Assembly: GCA_929200535.1 (NCBI GenBank)
Contig: CAKMZV010000011.1
Coordinates: forward strand, 1-60,112
From: an uncultured Gammaproteobacteria bacterium
GTDB taxonomy: Bacteria > Pseudomonadota > Gammaproteobacteria > CAKMZV01
Direction: 5' to 3'
DNA length: 60,112 nucleotides
Shown: piece by piece, positions 49,401 to 59,005 of the stretch
How the letters are laid out: every line of letters begins with the position of its first letter
How positions within the stretch are numbered: the first letter of the stretch is position 1
Position numbers and translations under genes: made by a program
The notes under the pieces: generated by a model
What the model was told of the DNA's origin: nothing
The model's database searches: none
What the model saw: the letters and a program-made list of their open reading frames with translations, nothing else

Positions 49401-50807
49401 ATGAGCACTCCACAAATCGAGCCACTCTCTACTTTATTAAACTTAACTCCCCTTGATGGTCGTTACCAATCAAAAGTAAATACCTTATCTGCTATTTTTA
49501 GTGAGTATGCACTCATCAGATATCGAGTTAAGGTAGAGATTGAATGGCTAATTCACTTATCCGCTTGTCCAGAAATTACAGAATTACCTGAATTTTCTCC
49601 TCAAACGACTCAATTTTTGCGTGATATTATTATTGATTTCTGCCCTGAAGAAGCACAAAAAGTCAAAATAATCGAAAGTACCACAAACCACGATGTAAAA
49701 GCGGTGGAATATTACTTACGGGAGAAATGTCAGACTCATCAAGAATTAACCGCTATTGCTGAATTTTGGCATTTTGCTTGCACCTCTGAGGATATTAATA
49801 ATTTATCCTATGCTTTAATGCTCAAAGAAGGAACCCAGCTATTGAGAAATAAATTAGATCAAGTCATTGATAAATTTGCGGATATGGCAAAAAACTACTC
49901 CGCTATATCGATGCTTTCTCGCACGCATGGACAAAGTGCCTCACCAACGACGATGGGCAAAGAAATGGCAAATATTGGTTATCGTTTATATCGTCAAAGA
50001 GAACAACTATTACAACAAAAATATTTAGGAAAAATCAATGGTGCTGTTGGCAACTACAACGCTCATCTTATTGCCTATCCAGCCATTGACTGGCAAACAA
50101 TTAACCAACAGTTTATCTGTAGCTTAGGCATTGAAAGCAACCCCTACACCACACAAATTGAACCACACGACTATTGTGCAGAATTAGCTCATATTGAGCT
50201 ACGTCTTAACACCATTTTAATCGACGCCTGTCGTGATATATGGGGCTATATCTCCTTAGGGTACTTTGGTCAAAAAACCAAAGAGGGTGAAGTTGGCTCA
50301 TCCACAATGCCTCATAAAGTAAACCCAATTGACTTTGAAAATGCCGAGGGAAATCTCGGACTTGCCAATGCACTATTAAACTTTATGGCAGAAAAACTCC
50401 CAATTTCTCGCTGGCAAAGAGATTTAAGCGATTCAACAGTACAACGCAATTGGGGCAGTGTCTATGGTTATATGTTTATTGCCCTGCAATCGCTCCTCAA
50501 GGGTTTAGACAAACTTAAAGTTAATCACCAATCTTTATCAGAAGACTTAAATGCAAACCCCGAAGTGCTTGCTGAAGCCATCCAAACTGTGATGCGAAAA
50601 TACCATATTGCTGACAGCTACGATACTATCAAAAATCACACCAGAGGCAAACGTCTTGATAATGAGCAAATCCAAAAAATCATTACGGAACTTACCATCC
50701 CTGATGAGGAAAAACACAATCTACAAAAAATAACTGCTTCTAACTACATCGGCAATGCAAGCCAACAAGCTGAGGATTTTTATACTCTTTGGCAACAAGC
50801 AAAGTAA
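49401..50807 (+). CDS. purB: Adenylosuccinate lyase
   Basis: Acts twice in purine synthesis: it releases fumarate from SAICAR and from adenylosuccinate. The 468-residue length and N-terminus LTPLDGRYQSKV are those of the gammaproteobacterial PurB type. The signature SSTMPHKVNPIDFENAEGN carries the flexible catalytic loop serine. SRTHGQSASPTTMGKE contains the active-site histidine. The promoter region upstream is crowded with collapsed element ends. It lies 33 bp before the rhodanese start. Confidence 0.96.
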   Translation: MSTPQIEPLSTLLNLTPLDGRYQSKVNTLSAIFSEYALIRYRVKVEIEWLIHLSACPEITELPEFSPQTTQFLRDIIIDFCPEEAQKVKIIESTTNHDVKAVEYYLREKCQTHQELTAIAEFWHFACTSEDINNLSYALMLKEGTQLLRNKLDQVIDKFADMAKNYSAISMLSRTHGQSASPTTMGKEMANIGYRLYRQREQLLQQKYLGKINGAVGNYNAHLIAYPAIDWQTINQQFICSLGIESNPYTTQIEPHDYCAELAHIELRLNTILIDACRDIWGYISLGYFGQKTKEGEVGSSTMPHKVNPIDFENAEGNLGLANALLNFMAEKLPISRWQRDLSDSTVQRNWGSVYGYMFIALQSLLKGLDKLKVNHQSLSEDLNANPEVLAEAIQTVMRKYHIADSYDTIKNHTRGKRLDNEQIQKIITELTIPDEEKHNLQKITASNYIGNASQQAEDFYTLWQQAK

Positions 50808-50840
50808 TTGATTAGCGGAAGTGTGTTTTATTTTAATACG

Positions 50841-51191
50841 ATGACAACAAATATAAGAAAACCAATCATTTTATTAAGTCTCATTATTATGGGAATGTTC
50901 TTCAGTGTATTTTCGTATGCAGATACATCAGAGACGGTTTGGATTGATGTTCGCAGTATTCAAGAAAATAAAATTGATAGTATTCAAGGCGATCCTTTGA
51001 TACCCTACACAAAAATTGTGCGCGGAGTAAAAAAATTATCCATAGATAAAAATACGAAAATTCGCCTGTATTGTCGTAGTGGTCAAAGAGCAGGAGTAGC
51101 CTTATCTGCCCTAAAAAAAGCGGGCTATAACAACGTCGAAAATATTGGAAGTATTGGTAATGCTCGAAAAAAAAGAGGGCTTTCTCAATAA
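50841..51191 (+). CDS. Exported single-domain rhodanese
   Basis: 116 residues from ATG 50841; the longer TTG frame from 50808 has no good ribosome site. A hydrophobic signal (IILLSLIIMGMFFSVFSYA) is cleaved after YADT. WIDVRSIQENK and LYCRSGQRAGVALSALKKAGY form a rhodanese domain. C-R-S-G-Q-R contains the active-site cysteine in the six-residue loop, as in PspE. It is a probable periplasmic thiosulfate sulfurtransferase. It ends 1 bp before a repeat element. Confidence 0.87.
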   Translation: MTTNIRKPIILLSLIIMGMFFSVFSYADTSETVWIDVRSIQENKIDSIQGDPLIPYTKIVRGVKKLSIDKNTKIRLYCRSGQRAGVALSALKKAGYNNVENIGSIGNARKKRGLSQ

Positions 51192-51365
51192 GAGACTTTT
51201 GCACAAAAGATATGACAAGTAAAAAAGCAAAAAATTGCCCTGATTGTCGTTGTGAAACTTGCGAAGACGGACGTATTGGTACTGAACTTGCTTCAGTATT
51301 TCCACACCTCAATCAGAACATTTTTTTATCTTTTTTCTTTTTCCATACTTTTATGTAAAGGTTTC
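51192..51365. mobile_element. GAGACC inverted-repeat element D (174 bp)
   Basis: GAGACTTTTGCACAAAAGAT at the left and TTTTATGTAAAGGTTTC at the right, each end with one substitution. The interior holds the GACGGACGTATTGGT palindrome plus about 15 bp of extra sequence (ACTGAACTTGCTTCAG). It lies between the rhodanese gene and the duplicated purL tail. Confidence 0.85.
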
Positions 51366-51370
51366 ATTTT

Positions 51371-51557
51371 TTTACCTTATCATCACCGCTTTATTTTACA
51401 AAATCCTTAGCATTGGTAAAGAGTTTCATCCACGGCGAGGTATCGTTAAATTTTTGCCATTCTTTTGGGTGCCAGGAGTATTGGCTTAGTCTGAATGTGC
51501 GTTCGGGGTGGATTCTTCTATATCAGTAAGCCCTATAGAGAGACAATTTTAAAATTA
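51371..51557 (-). pseudogene. Duplicated, internally deleted purL 3' end
   Basis: 51371-51511 matches 52994-53135, the last codons of purL and the DNA after its stop, with about ten differences. 51512-51557 then matches 53343-53390, so about 207 bp are missing in the middle. It lies on the far side of the KAP gene, so the KAP gene is bracketed by direct repeats of the purL tail. Confidence 0.85.
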
Positions 51558-51577
51558 GCAACTGATGTGATTAATTT

Positions 51578-52927
51578 TTATTTGTTAACAACAAATATAT
51601 TCAGTTGCTGTGCATACGAGGGTATCAGCTTCTCTCTTTGATAAGAATTTCTTGAAAGATGATCTAAGAATCGGGTTTTTAAGTTATTCTTATCATCTAC
51701 CGCACTAAACTCTTCTTCAGGAAGGAGAGAGAAACGTACCAAATTCATTACATGATGAAATTTGCTATGTTCGATTTTATTATGACTCAAGTCTATTGCA
51801 GAACAAATTTCTGAATATGTAATTTTTTGCAGAAGTAGTTTATCAAAAATGGGAGGCTTTACCACTTTAATAATAGCCAGAAATACAGCAATTTGAGGTA
51901 TTTTTTGACTATTTTGTTCAATTGAACTATAGAATAATACCAAGTTCGTAAACACTTTTTCTAATTGCCTAAGTGATAAGTTGAAATGATTGGCAAGTGC
52001 TGCAATAATCTCAGTTATATGATTACTTATTTCCCATTGTTCCATTTCATGCAACTGCAATAATTTTTTAGAGTATTCTGTTAAATCATTTGCATAACTA
52101 TCAGCAGTTCGCTTTGGAAGTTTTGTTTCAAGATTAATAAATTTTTGGAGATATGTATGCGCATCAATATTTTGCCCATAGATGCACTTAACAGCTTCCT
52201 CTAATTGCTCCTTATGCATTACTAGTATGAAAACTACTCCTTTGACTGAAAATAAATGTTTGATTTTCTCTAATATCTCTATCGCAAAAGATGGTTTACA
52301 TCTATCTAACTCATCAATGATAATAACTAATGGGTTTTCACTATTACCTTCAATCTTGGAGGATATTTCAGAAAGCAATGTCTTAAATTCATCAATTAAG
52401 GCAATTTTATTTGAATGAAAATTTAGTCTGTCCTCTATGAGTTCATCAATCAAACTTGATGGTGATTTTACAATATTGTCTTTGAATTCTTCTACATCGT
52501 TCATTGCAATGGTATCAAGTGTCGCTGCTCTAATGGCAACTTTGCTTGACAATTTAAATAGTTGTCCTCCAATTTTTTTTGCTTTTATTTTTAAAACTTT
52601 AATTTTATTGCTACTATCTTGTTCAATGTTCTCTTTAGCAAAGCTCATAATTGCACTTACTATTGATATAAAAGCATCATCTAAATAATCGTTTGCAAAT
52701 GCATCAATATATATATTTGGTACATTGGATTCAGATAATAATCCTTGCCACATTTTAACAAATGTTGTTTTTCCTTCTCCCCATTTTCCATCAAGAGATA
52801 TTACGAGTTCATCATTAGATTGCCGAACTAAATTTAGGAGATCTTTACCATATGCTTTCCTTTCAAGTATATCATTCTTGAATGCATCGGATTCTTCAAT
52901 GATTAGCGGCGGAGTTACAATTCTCAT
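51578..52927 (-). CDS. KAP family P-loop NTPase
   Basis: 449 residues. Walker A is GKWGEGKTT (47-55), Walker B is LVIIIDELDRC (200-210), followed by FVILVMHKEQLEEAV (sensor region) and HAYLQKFI-like HTYLQKFINLETKLP; these are KAP NTPase motifs. The predicted transmembrane insert of some KAP proteins is not obvious here. Related KAP ATPases work in phage defence (for example QatA), usually with partners, but this gene stands alone. It is flanked by direct repeats of the purL 3' end, which marks it as an insertion. The promoter must lie in the 65 bp before it. Confidence 0.87.
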   Translation of the reverse strand: MRIVTPPLIIEESDAFKNDILERKAYGKDLLNLVRQSNDELVISLDGKWGEGKTTFVKMWQGLLSESNVPNIYIDAFANDYLDDAFISIVSAIMSFAKENIEQDSSNKIKVLKIKAKKIGGQLFKLSSKVAIRAATLDTIAMNDVEEFKDNIVKSPSSLIDELIEDRLNFHSNKIALIDEFKTLLSEISSKIEGNSENPLVIIIDELDRCKPSFAIEILEKIKHLFSVKGVVFILVMHKEQLEEAVKCIYGQNIDAHTYLQKFINLETKLPKRTADSYANDLTEYSKKLLQLHEMEQWEISNHITEIIAALANHFNLSLRQLEKVFTNLVLFYSSIEQNSQKIPQIAVFLAIIKVVKPPIFDKLLLQKITYSEICSAIDLSHNKIEHSKFHHVMNLVRFSLLPEEEFSAVDDKNNLKTRFLDHLSRNSYQREKLIPSYAQQLNIFVVNK

Positions 52928-53014
52928 TTTAATTTTTCGTTTTAATGTATAACAACTAAATTGAACAGCATTTTATCATCCGATAGAGTATTTTTTTGCC
53001 TTATCATTACCGCT

Positions 53015-56000
53015 TTATTTTACAAAATCCTTAGCATTGGTAAAGAGTTTCATCCACGGAGAAATATCATTAAATTTTCCCCATTCTTTTGGGTGCCAGG
53101 AGTATTGGCTTAGTCTGAATGTGCGTTCGGGGTGGGGCATCATAATGGTGGCTCTGCCGTCGGTTGAGGTTAGGGCGGTTATGCCGTCGGTTGAGCCGTT
53201 GGGGTTTGCTGGGTATTGAGTGGTGATTTGATGGTGAGAGTCAACGTAGTGGGCACATTGGATTTCTTTGGGGGGGAGTGTTTGGTTGGGTTGTGTGTGG
53301 TTAATTCTTCCTTCGCCGTGTGAGACAACGGTAGGCAGAATACATTCTTCCATATCTGCAAGCAGTATAGAGGGGGATTTGGTGATTTTAAGTTGTATAA
53401 GGCGGGCTTCAAATTGTGCTGATTGGTTGTGGGTGAAGGTGTTCCATTGTTCGGCACCGGGGATGATTTTTTTAAGGTGGCTGAGCATTTGACAGCCATT
53501 GCATACGCCGAGGCTAAAGGTGTTTGAGCGATGGAAAAATTGTTGAAATTGATCGTGGGCAAATGGGTTGAATAGGATGGATTTTGCCCAACCACCACCA
53601 GCTCCAAGCACATCCCCGTAGGAGAAGCCACCGCAAGCAGCTAATCCAACACATTTTTGCAAAATAGTGCTGCCATTGAGAATATCACTCATATGCACAT
53701 CAATGGGTTGAAAGCCTGCTTGATAGAAGGCAAATGCCATTTCTTGATGTCCGTTAATGCCTTGTTCACGTAGGATGGCTATTTTCGGTAGGGTAGAGAG
53801 TATATTGGGGGTTTGAATTTCTCTATTGAGGCTTGCTTGATAGGTTGGGCTTGCTAATAGTTTTGAGAGTTTATTGCTAAGGTAGGGGGTGAGGGTGGCG
53901 TTTGGTTTATTGGGGTTATTTTGATTTTGCAGTTGTTTTCTTTCTTGTTCGACGCATTCTGGGTTATCACGTAGTTTTTTAATATGGTAGCTGGTTTCAT
54001 TCCAGTGACATTGCAGTTTATTAAGGTCAAAAGTATGATTGCTTTGGGGCGTGTTTATGCTGAGGGTTTTGTTTGTTGTTTGTGTGGGGCTACCAAGGTG
54101 GTGGCAGTGTTCAGCGATGGGGCTTGAGCTAAAAAGTGTTTGGATATTTTTTCTATGGCTTTGGGGTGTTTCAACGACCATTGCGATTTCTTCATTAAAT
54201 AGAAATGCGATAAGTTCATCGGTGGTGCATTGTTTTTCAAGCGTTAGCGAGCATTCGCTGGTAAATAGCATTTCGCATAGGGTTGTCCATAAGCCACCAT
54301 CGGAGCGGTCGTGGTAGGCGAGTAGTAGGTCGTTTTTTCTGAGTTGTTGGATGAGTTTAAAGCCATTTTTTAGGGTGTGTGCGGTAATGTCTGCGACCTC
54401 ATCATAGTCATTGAAGATATTATTTGATGAAATATCTATGATTTCATCAAGGATGGTGTGTTTGAGGCGGTTTTTATTTAAGCCTAAGTCAATTAACCAT
54501 AGGTCTGTTTTTATTGTTGCGTTGGCATTAAGCAGTGGTGTGGCATTATTTCGAGTATCGGGTAGTAGGGCGAATGCGGAAACAATTAGCGATAATGGGG
54601 AGGTGACTTTATGGGTATTTTGTTGAGCCGTCCATTCTGTTTGCATTGACATAGAGTCTTTACCCACCGGGATTGCTATATCGAGTTCGGGGCAAAATTC
54701 TAACCCGACGGTGTGTACAGCATCGTATAAATCTTTGCCCATTCCTTTTTGTTGGGCGGCTGCCATCCAGTTACAGGAGAGTTTGATTTGTGAGAGGGAG
54801 TCAAGCGGGGTTGCTAACATATTGGTAATCGCTTCGGCGACTGCCATACGAGTGGCAGCTGCGGAGTTTTCAATGGCAATTGGGGTGCGTTCGCCAATGC
54901 TCATTGCTTCACCGCTGTAATTAATATAGTCTCTGAGGGTGATGCCACAATCGGCAACGGGGATTTGTTTATGCCCAATCATTTGATCACGATGCACTAA
55001 GCCACCAACACTGCGATCCCCGATGGTAATTAAAAAAGATTTATCGCCGACGGTGGGGTGCCTTAGAACTTCTATGGCTATTTTTTCTAAGGTGTTATCA
55101 TTACGTTTTTGGTTTTTGTTTTTGTGGGTTTTTTGCGTGCTTATTTTCTCTTCTTTTTTGAGCATTTTTGGCATTTTGCCGAGCAGGTCAGAGAGTGGAA
55201 GATTGACCGCATCTTTTTCTAATAAGGAGTCCGTTACTTGCAAGCAATCTTTATCCGTGCTGGTGCCGACAACTGCCATTGGGCAACGCTCACGCTCGCA
55301 GATTTTTTCAAATAGTGCCAGGTTGTGAGGTTCAATCGCCAGTACGTAGCGTTCTTGCGATTCATTGCACCATATTTCCATTGGTGACATTGAGGGTTCA
55401 TCCGATAGCACTTTGCGTAGGTCGATAATGGCTCCTTGTTGGCTATCGTTTACAAGTTCAGGTAAGGCATTTGAGATGCCTCCAGCGCCGACATCGTGAA
55501 TAGAGACAATGGGGTTTTTTGCTCCGAGGTAGCTACAGCGAGTAATCACTTCTTGGCAACGGCGTTGTATTTCGGCATTATCTCGTTGCACCGAGGAGAA
55601 GTCTAAGGCCTCATTATGTTGGGTGTTTTTTTTGCTTGAGATGGCACCACCGCCCAGTCCAATTAATTGAGCAGCTGCCCCAAGAACGATTAGCAGTGAG
55701 CCATTTTTTATCGGTTTTTTATCAATATTTTCCTGAGTGATAGAGCCAAGCCCACCAGCAAGCATAATCGGTTTATGGTAGCCATAGTATTGCTGATTTA
55801 CCTCACGCAAGAAGCTACGGAAGTAGCCGACAATACAGGGGCGACCAAATTCATTGTTATAGCGTGCGGCACCGAGTGGTGCTTGGAGCATAATTTCTAA
55901 GCTGGAGCGAATATGTTGGGGCTTGCCAAGTGTTGGATTTTCAAAGTCTAAGGGGCGTTGTGGGATGTGTAGTTGGGAAACGCTATATCCAACTAATCCC

Positions 56001-56971
56001 GCTTTGGGGATACCTCCACGCCCAGTCGCGGCTTCATCGCGCAATTCGCCACCAGAGCCTGTGGCAGCACCCGGATAGGGCGATATGGCAGTCGGGTGAT
56101 TGTGTGTTTCTACTTTGATTTGGACAGAGCTATTAAGCGAGTTAAGGTGGTACTGATGGCTATCTTTATCATTCTGCCATGCCATACTTTTGTCGCCAGT
56201 AAGCACGGCAGCATTATCATCATAGGCAATGCTAATGCCTTGAGGGGCATTTTTGTATGTATTGCGTATCATTGCAAATAGGCTATGGGGCATTGGCTGA
56301 TTATCAATAATCCATTTGGCATTGAATATTTTATGTCGGCAATGTTCGGAATTAACTTGTGCAAACATCATTAATTCCGCATCGGTGGGGTTTCTTGCGA
56401 GCTTATTGTATAGAGAGGTTAGGTAGTCAATTTCTACTGGGGAAAGCGCTAATCCCATAGATTGGTTAATGGATTGAATTTTTTGCTTGGTGGAAATGTC
56501 CAAAATCTCTAAGGGTTTTGGTTGGCTTTGGTTGAAAAGTTGTTGGCATTGCTGCCATTCAAATAGCACTTGCTGAGTCATTTTATCAAAATAAGACTCG
56601 GCAAGGTTGTTTATTTGCGTTGAATTTAGCGTAGAACTATCTGAATTTGTGTAACTCCAAAGACGCTCGATGCGATAACAGCCTTCAATTTGGCAGGTGG
56701 TAAAAAGTGATTGTGCCTTACTCGACCACGCAGAAATAGTGCCTTGACGTGGGGTAATAATAAAGAGCGGTGGTGCGAGCGTGTTGTTAACTAATTTTGC
56801 ATTAAGTAGATTTTCTACTCGTTTGGTCAGTGATGTATTTGGGGGAGTATGCCAGGCAATAATAAAGCATTGTTGGCATTGTAATTGATTGTTAGCAGGA
56901 TGTTTGCTTTCGCAAGCAGTGATTTCTTGGGTTAGATAAAATTGGGTTGAGAGTGACAATGGGGATGTCAA
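53015..56971 (-). CDS. purL: Phosphoribosylformylglycinamidine synthase
   Basis: The large single-chain FGAM synthase of purine synthesis: it uses ATP and glutamine to convert FGAR to FGAM. The 1318 residues hold the N-terminal PurS-like domain, the paired FGAM synthetase domains (QVNSEHCRHKIFNA, ETHNHPTAISPYPGAATGSGGELRDE) and a C-terminal glutaminase with LGVCNGCQML carrying the nucleophilic cysteine. The best start is TTG 56971, whose bases overlap the TGA stop of the tiny lipoprotein gene (TTGA). A partial duplicate of its 3' end lies at 51371. Confidence 0.96.
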   Translation of the reverse strand: MTSPLSLSTQFYLTQEITACESKHPANNQLQCQQCFIIAWHTPPNTSLTKRVENLLNAKLVNNTLAPPLFIITPRQGTISAWSSKAQSLFTTCQIEGCYRIERLWSYTNSDSSTLNSTQINNLAESYFDKMTQQVLFEWQQCQQLFNQSQPKPLEILDISTKQKIQSINQSMGLALSPVEIDYLTSLYNKLARNPTDAELMMFAQVNSEHCRHKIFNAKWIIDNQPMPHSLFAMIRNTYKNAPQGISIAYDDNAAVLTGDKSMAWQNDKDSHQYHLNSLNSSVQIKVETHNHPTAISPYPGAATGSGGELRDEAATGRGGIPKAGLVGYSVSQLHIPQRPLDFENPTLGKPQHIRSSLEIMLQAPLGAARYNNEFGRPCIVGYFRSFLREVNQQYYGYHKPIMLAGGLGSITQENIDKKPIKNGSLLIVLGAAAQLIGLGGGAISSKKNTQHNEALDFSSVQRDNAEIQRRCQEVITRCSYLGAKNPIVSIHDVGAGGISNALPELVNDSQQGAIIDLRKVLSDEPSMSPMEIWCNESQERYVLAIEPHNLALFEKICERERCPMAVVGTSTDKDCLQVTDSLLEKDAVNLPLSDLLGKMPKMLKKEEKISTQKTHKNKNQKRNDNTLEKIAIEVLRHPTVGDKSFLITIGDRSVGGLVHRDQMIGHKQIPVADCGITLRDYINYSGEAMSIGERTPIAIENSAAATRMAVAEAITNMLATPLDSLSQIKLSCNWMAAAQQKGMGKDLYDAVHTVGLEFCPELDIAIPVGKDSMSMQTEWTAQQNTHKVTSPLSLIVSAFALLPDTRNNATPLLNANATIKTDLWLIDLGLNKNRLKHTILDEIIDISSNNIFNDYDEVADITAHTLKNGFKLIQQLRKNDLLLAYHDRSDGGLWTTLCEMLFTSECSLTLEKQCTTDELIAFLFNEEIAMVVETPQSHRKNIQTLFSSSPIAEHCHHLGSPTQTTNKTLSINTPQSNHTFDLNKLQCHWNETSYHIKKLRDNPECVEQERKQLQNQNNPNKPNATLTPYLSNKLSKLLASPTYQASLNREIQTPNILSTLPKIAILREQGINGHQEMAFAFYQAGFQPIDVHMSDILNGSTILQKCVGLAACGGFSYGDVLGAGGGWAKSILFNPFAHDQFQQFFHRSNTFSLGVCNGCQMLSHLKKIIPGAEQWNTFTHNQSAQFEARLIQLKITKSPSILLADMEECILPTVVSHGEGRINHTQPNQTLPPKEIQCAHYVDSHHQITTQYPANPNGSTDGITALTSTDGRATIMMPHPERTFRLSQYSWHPKEWGKFNDISPWMKLFTNAKDFVK

Positions 56972-57144
56972 GGTTGTTGAGTAGAGACGGTTTTAGTCTT
57001 GCTTGATTCTGAAATAACGGGTGGTTTTACAAGCTCAAGCTGTTGTTGATAAAGTTCAGCACGTTGATTATCGAGACGAAATAAGGCACAGGATGAAAGC
57101 AATAGAGCAATACCAAGCGGAAGAGCAAAAAATTTAAGAGGCAT
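56968..57144 (-). CDS. Small lipoprotein, dapA-linked, overlapping purL start
   Basis: 58 residues: MPLKFFALPLGIALLLSSC then ALFRLDNQRAELYQQQLEL and a Ser/Thr/Lys tail. The lipobox LSSC is good and the +2 residue is Ala, so it is a probable outer-membrane lipoprotein. The gene lies 13 bp after dapA. In E. coli this position holds bamC (nlpB), a lipoprotein of the BAM complex, but no BamC sequence is evident beyond the signal. Its stop overlaps the purL TTG start, so it may also couple purL translation. Confidence 0.65.
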   Translation of the reverse strand: MPLKFFALPLGIALLLSSCALFRLDNQRAELYQQQLELVKPPVISESSKTKTVSTQQP

Positions 57145-57157
57145 AGTTTAAAAAAAA

Positions 57158-58054
57158 CTAAATATTAATCTCAGCTTGTTGCATCGCTTTTTTAACTTGT
57201 GAATGAAATTCTGCTTGTAAGGGAGTAAGCGGTAGGCGATAGCTGTTTTCACAAAATCCCATTTGGCTAAGAGCCCATTTTACTGGGATGGGGTTTGATT
57301 GGCAAAATAATTCACAGTGTAAGCCTTGTAATTTTTGATCGATTTCTTGGGCTTTTGCTGCCTCCCCCTGGCGTGCATAGGCGTACATTTGGCGGTTGAG
57401 TTTTGGGGCTGCATTGCCTGTGACGGTAATTCCTCCGTGTCCACCATTAAGAATAAATTCACAGGTGGTGCCATCCTCACCAGAGAGAAAAATAAAATTG
57501 CTATCAATATCTTTAATCAGTGGTTGCATTTCTCTTAGGCGTTGCACATCACCAGTGGCATCTTTGATGCCGATAATATTATCAATTTTTGCTAATTCGG
57601 CAACCGTTTCAGGCAGAATATCGCAACAAGTACGCCCAGGAACATTATAGAGAATTTGAGGAATATCAACGGTTTTTGCAATTAGCGAAAAATGCTCTAT
57701 TAAGCCTTGTTGAACAGGCTTGTTATAGTATGGGGTAACTAATAAACAGGCATCAGCACCACTGGCTTTTGCATGTTGAGTGAGCTCAATGGCTTCGGTA
57801 GTTGAGTTGGCTCCAGTACCTGCGATAATGGGTATTCTTTTATCGGTAATTTCAACGGCTTTGGCAATGAGTTCGCTGTGTTCAGCCATACTCAGTGTTG
57901 CCGATTCTCCAGAGGTGCCAGCGATAACCAAGGCATCTGTTTGCTGTTCAATATGCCAGTTAATAAGATTCTCTAAAGAGGCATAGTCAATCGCACCATC
58001 CATTTTCATTGGGGTGATAAGTGCTGGAATACTTCCTGTAAATTGCGAGTTCAT
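57158..58054 (-). CDS. dapA: 4-hydroxy-tetrahydrodipicolinate synthase
   Basis: Condenses pyruvate with aspartate semialdehyde in the lysine and diaminopimelate pathway. ATG 58054 (MNSQFTGSIPALITPM) gives 298 residues, the normal size; an upstream frame would add 23 unlikely residues. AGTSGESATL contains the two threonine/serine positions of the active site, YNVPGRT the catalytic tyrosine, and IIGIKDATGD the Schiff-base lysine. It is followed by the small lipoprotein gene and then purL on the same strand. Confidence 0.95.
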   Translation of the reverse strand: MNSQFTGSIPALITPMKMDGAIDYASLENLINWHIEQQTDALVIAGTSGESATLSMAEHSELIAKAVEITDKRIPIIAGTGANSTTEAIELTQHAKASGADACLLVTPYYNKPVQQGLIEHFSLIAKTVDIPQILYNVPGRTCCDILPETVAELAKIDNIIGIKDATGDVQRLREMQPLIKDIDSNFIFLSGEDGTTCEFILNGGHGGITVTGNAAPKLNRQMYAYARQGEAAKAQEIDQKLQGLHCELFCQSNPIPVKWALSQMGFCENSYRLPLTPLQAEFHSQVKKAMQQAEINI

Positions 58055-58147
58055 TATTGAAATATCTGATTTTGAATTTCCTACAAAATATAAATTATAC
58101 TTTGAGAACTCTGTTCCTAACACAGAAAAGATTGCAACAAAAAAAAC

Positions 58148-58984
58148 TCAATAAAAGTTATGTAAGTAGAGTGCCCATAGCCAAGCGGCAAATAATAAGA
58201 AGGGGGCGAAGGGTATTGGTTGGTTTATATTAAGGCTTTTGTGCTTGAGAAATAGGTATAGGGCGTAGCATAATCCAAAGATTGAGCTTAGCAGTACAAC
58301 CGATGGAAGTTCGTACCAACTAAGCCATACGGCAATGCCAGCAAGGAGTTTGAAATCACCTTGCCCAATGCCGTCTCTTTTACGCACTAATTTGTATAAA
58401 AAATTAATGATAGCAAAACTCAAATATCCAACAAAGGCACTAATAATGGCAGTTTCGGCATTGTGCGTGACGATGGAAAAAAGCATTCCACTCCATAAGA
58501 GTGAGTAGTTTAAACTATCAGGCAGAAGTAGGTAGCGGCTATCTAAGATGGTGAGTGCAAGTGCTATCCAAGTGAATAGTAGCCACCATAGAGTGTGTAT
58601 AGGGTCATTGATAATTAAGGCGGTAATTATGCTAAGTAGAACACTAATAATTTCAATGATTAAATAGCTATGTGCAATTGGTTGGTGGCAGTGATGGCAT
58701 TTACCACCCAATAAGCAATAACTTAGGATGGGGATATTTTGCCACCATTTAATCGTATTTTGGCAATTAGGGCAAAAGGAGCGAGGGAAAAATAGATTAA
58801 ATGTTTTTTCGGTGGATGGTGAGGGTTTAGTGGGTTCTTGCCATTGTAGCATCACCGGTAGGCGGTGGCATAGCATAGTGATAAAGCTGCCGGCAAGCAT
58901 CCCGAGTAGTACGATAATTATGTACCATAAAACTGGGTGTTGATGGGCGATTTGTAATATAAAAAAAGTGAATTCCTGTGACAT
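58148..58984 (-). CDS. pilD: Prepilin leader peptidase/N-methyltransferase
   Basis: A 278-residue polytopic inner-membrane aspartic protease that cleaves type IV prepilins or type II pseudopilins and methylates the new N-terminus. The cytoplasmic loop has the two zinc CxxC pairs (FCPNCQ and CHHCHQ). GQGDFKLLAGIAVWL contains one catalytic Asp in the G-x-G-D-x-K motif. LDSRYLLLPD gives the other Asp. There are about eight hydrophobic segments. No other pilus gene is in the window. The gene is read toward dapA with 93 bp between. Confidence 0.93.
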   Translation of the reverse strand: MSQEFTFFILQIAHQHPVLWYIIIVLLGMLAGSFITMLCHRLPVMLQWQEPTKPSPSTEKTFNLFFPRSFCPNCQNTIKWWQNIPILSYCLLGGKCHHCHQPIAHSYLIIEIISVLLSIITALIINDPIHTLWWLLFTWIALALTILDSRYLLLPDSLNYSLLWSGMLFSIVTHNAETAIISAFVGYLSFAIINFLYKLVRKRDGIGQGDFKLLAGIAVWLSWYELPSVVLLSSIFGLCYALYLFLKHKSLNINQPIPFAPFLLFAAWLWALYLHNFY

Positions 58985-59005
58985 TTGGGTTAGCGAAGCA
59001 TTTTT

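Noticed and set aside
53179-53631. 150-codon frame within purL on the same strand
   Set aside because: It lies wholly inside the conserved glutaminase domain of PurL in another frame and is low-complexity Pro/Thr/Lys.
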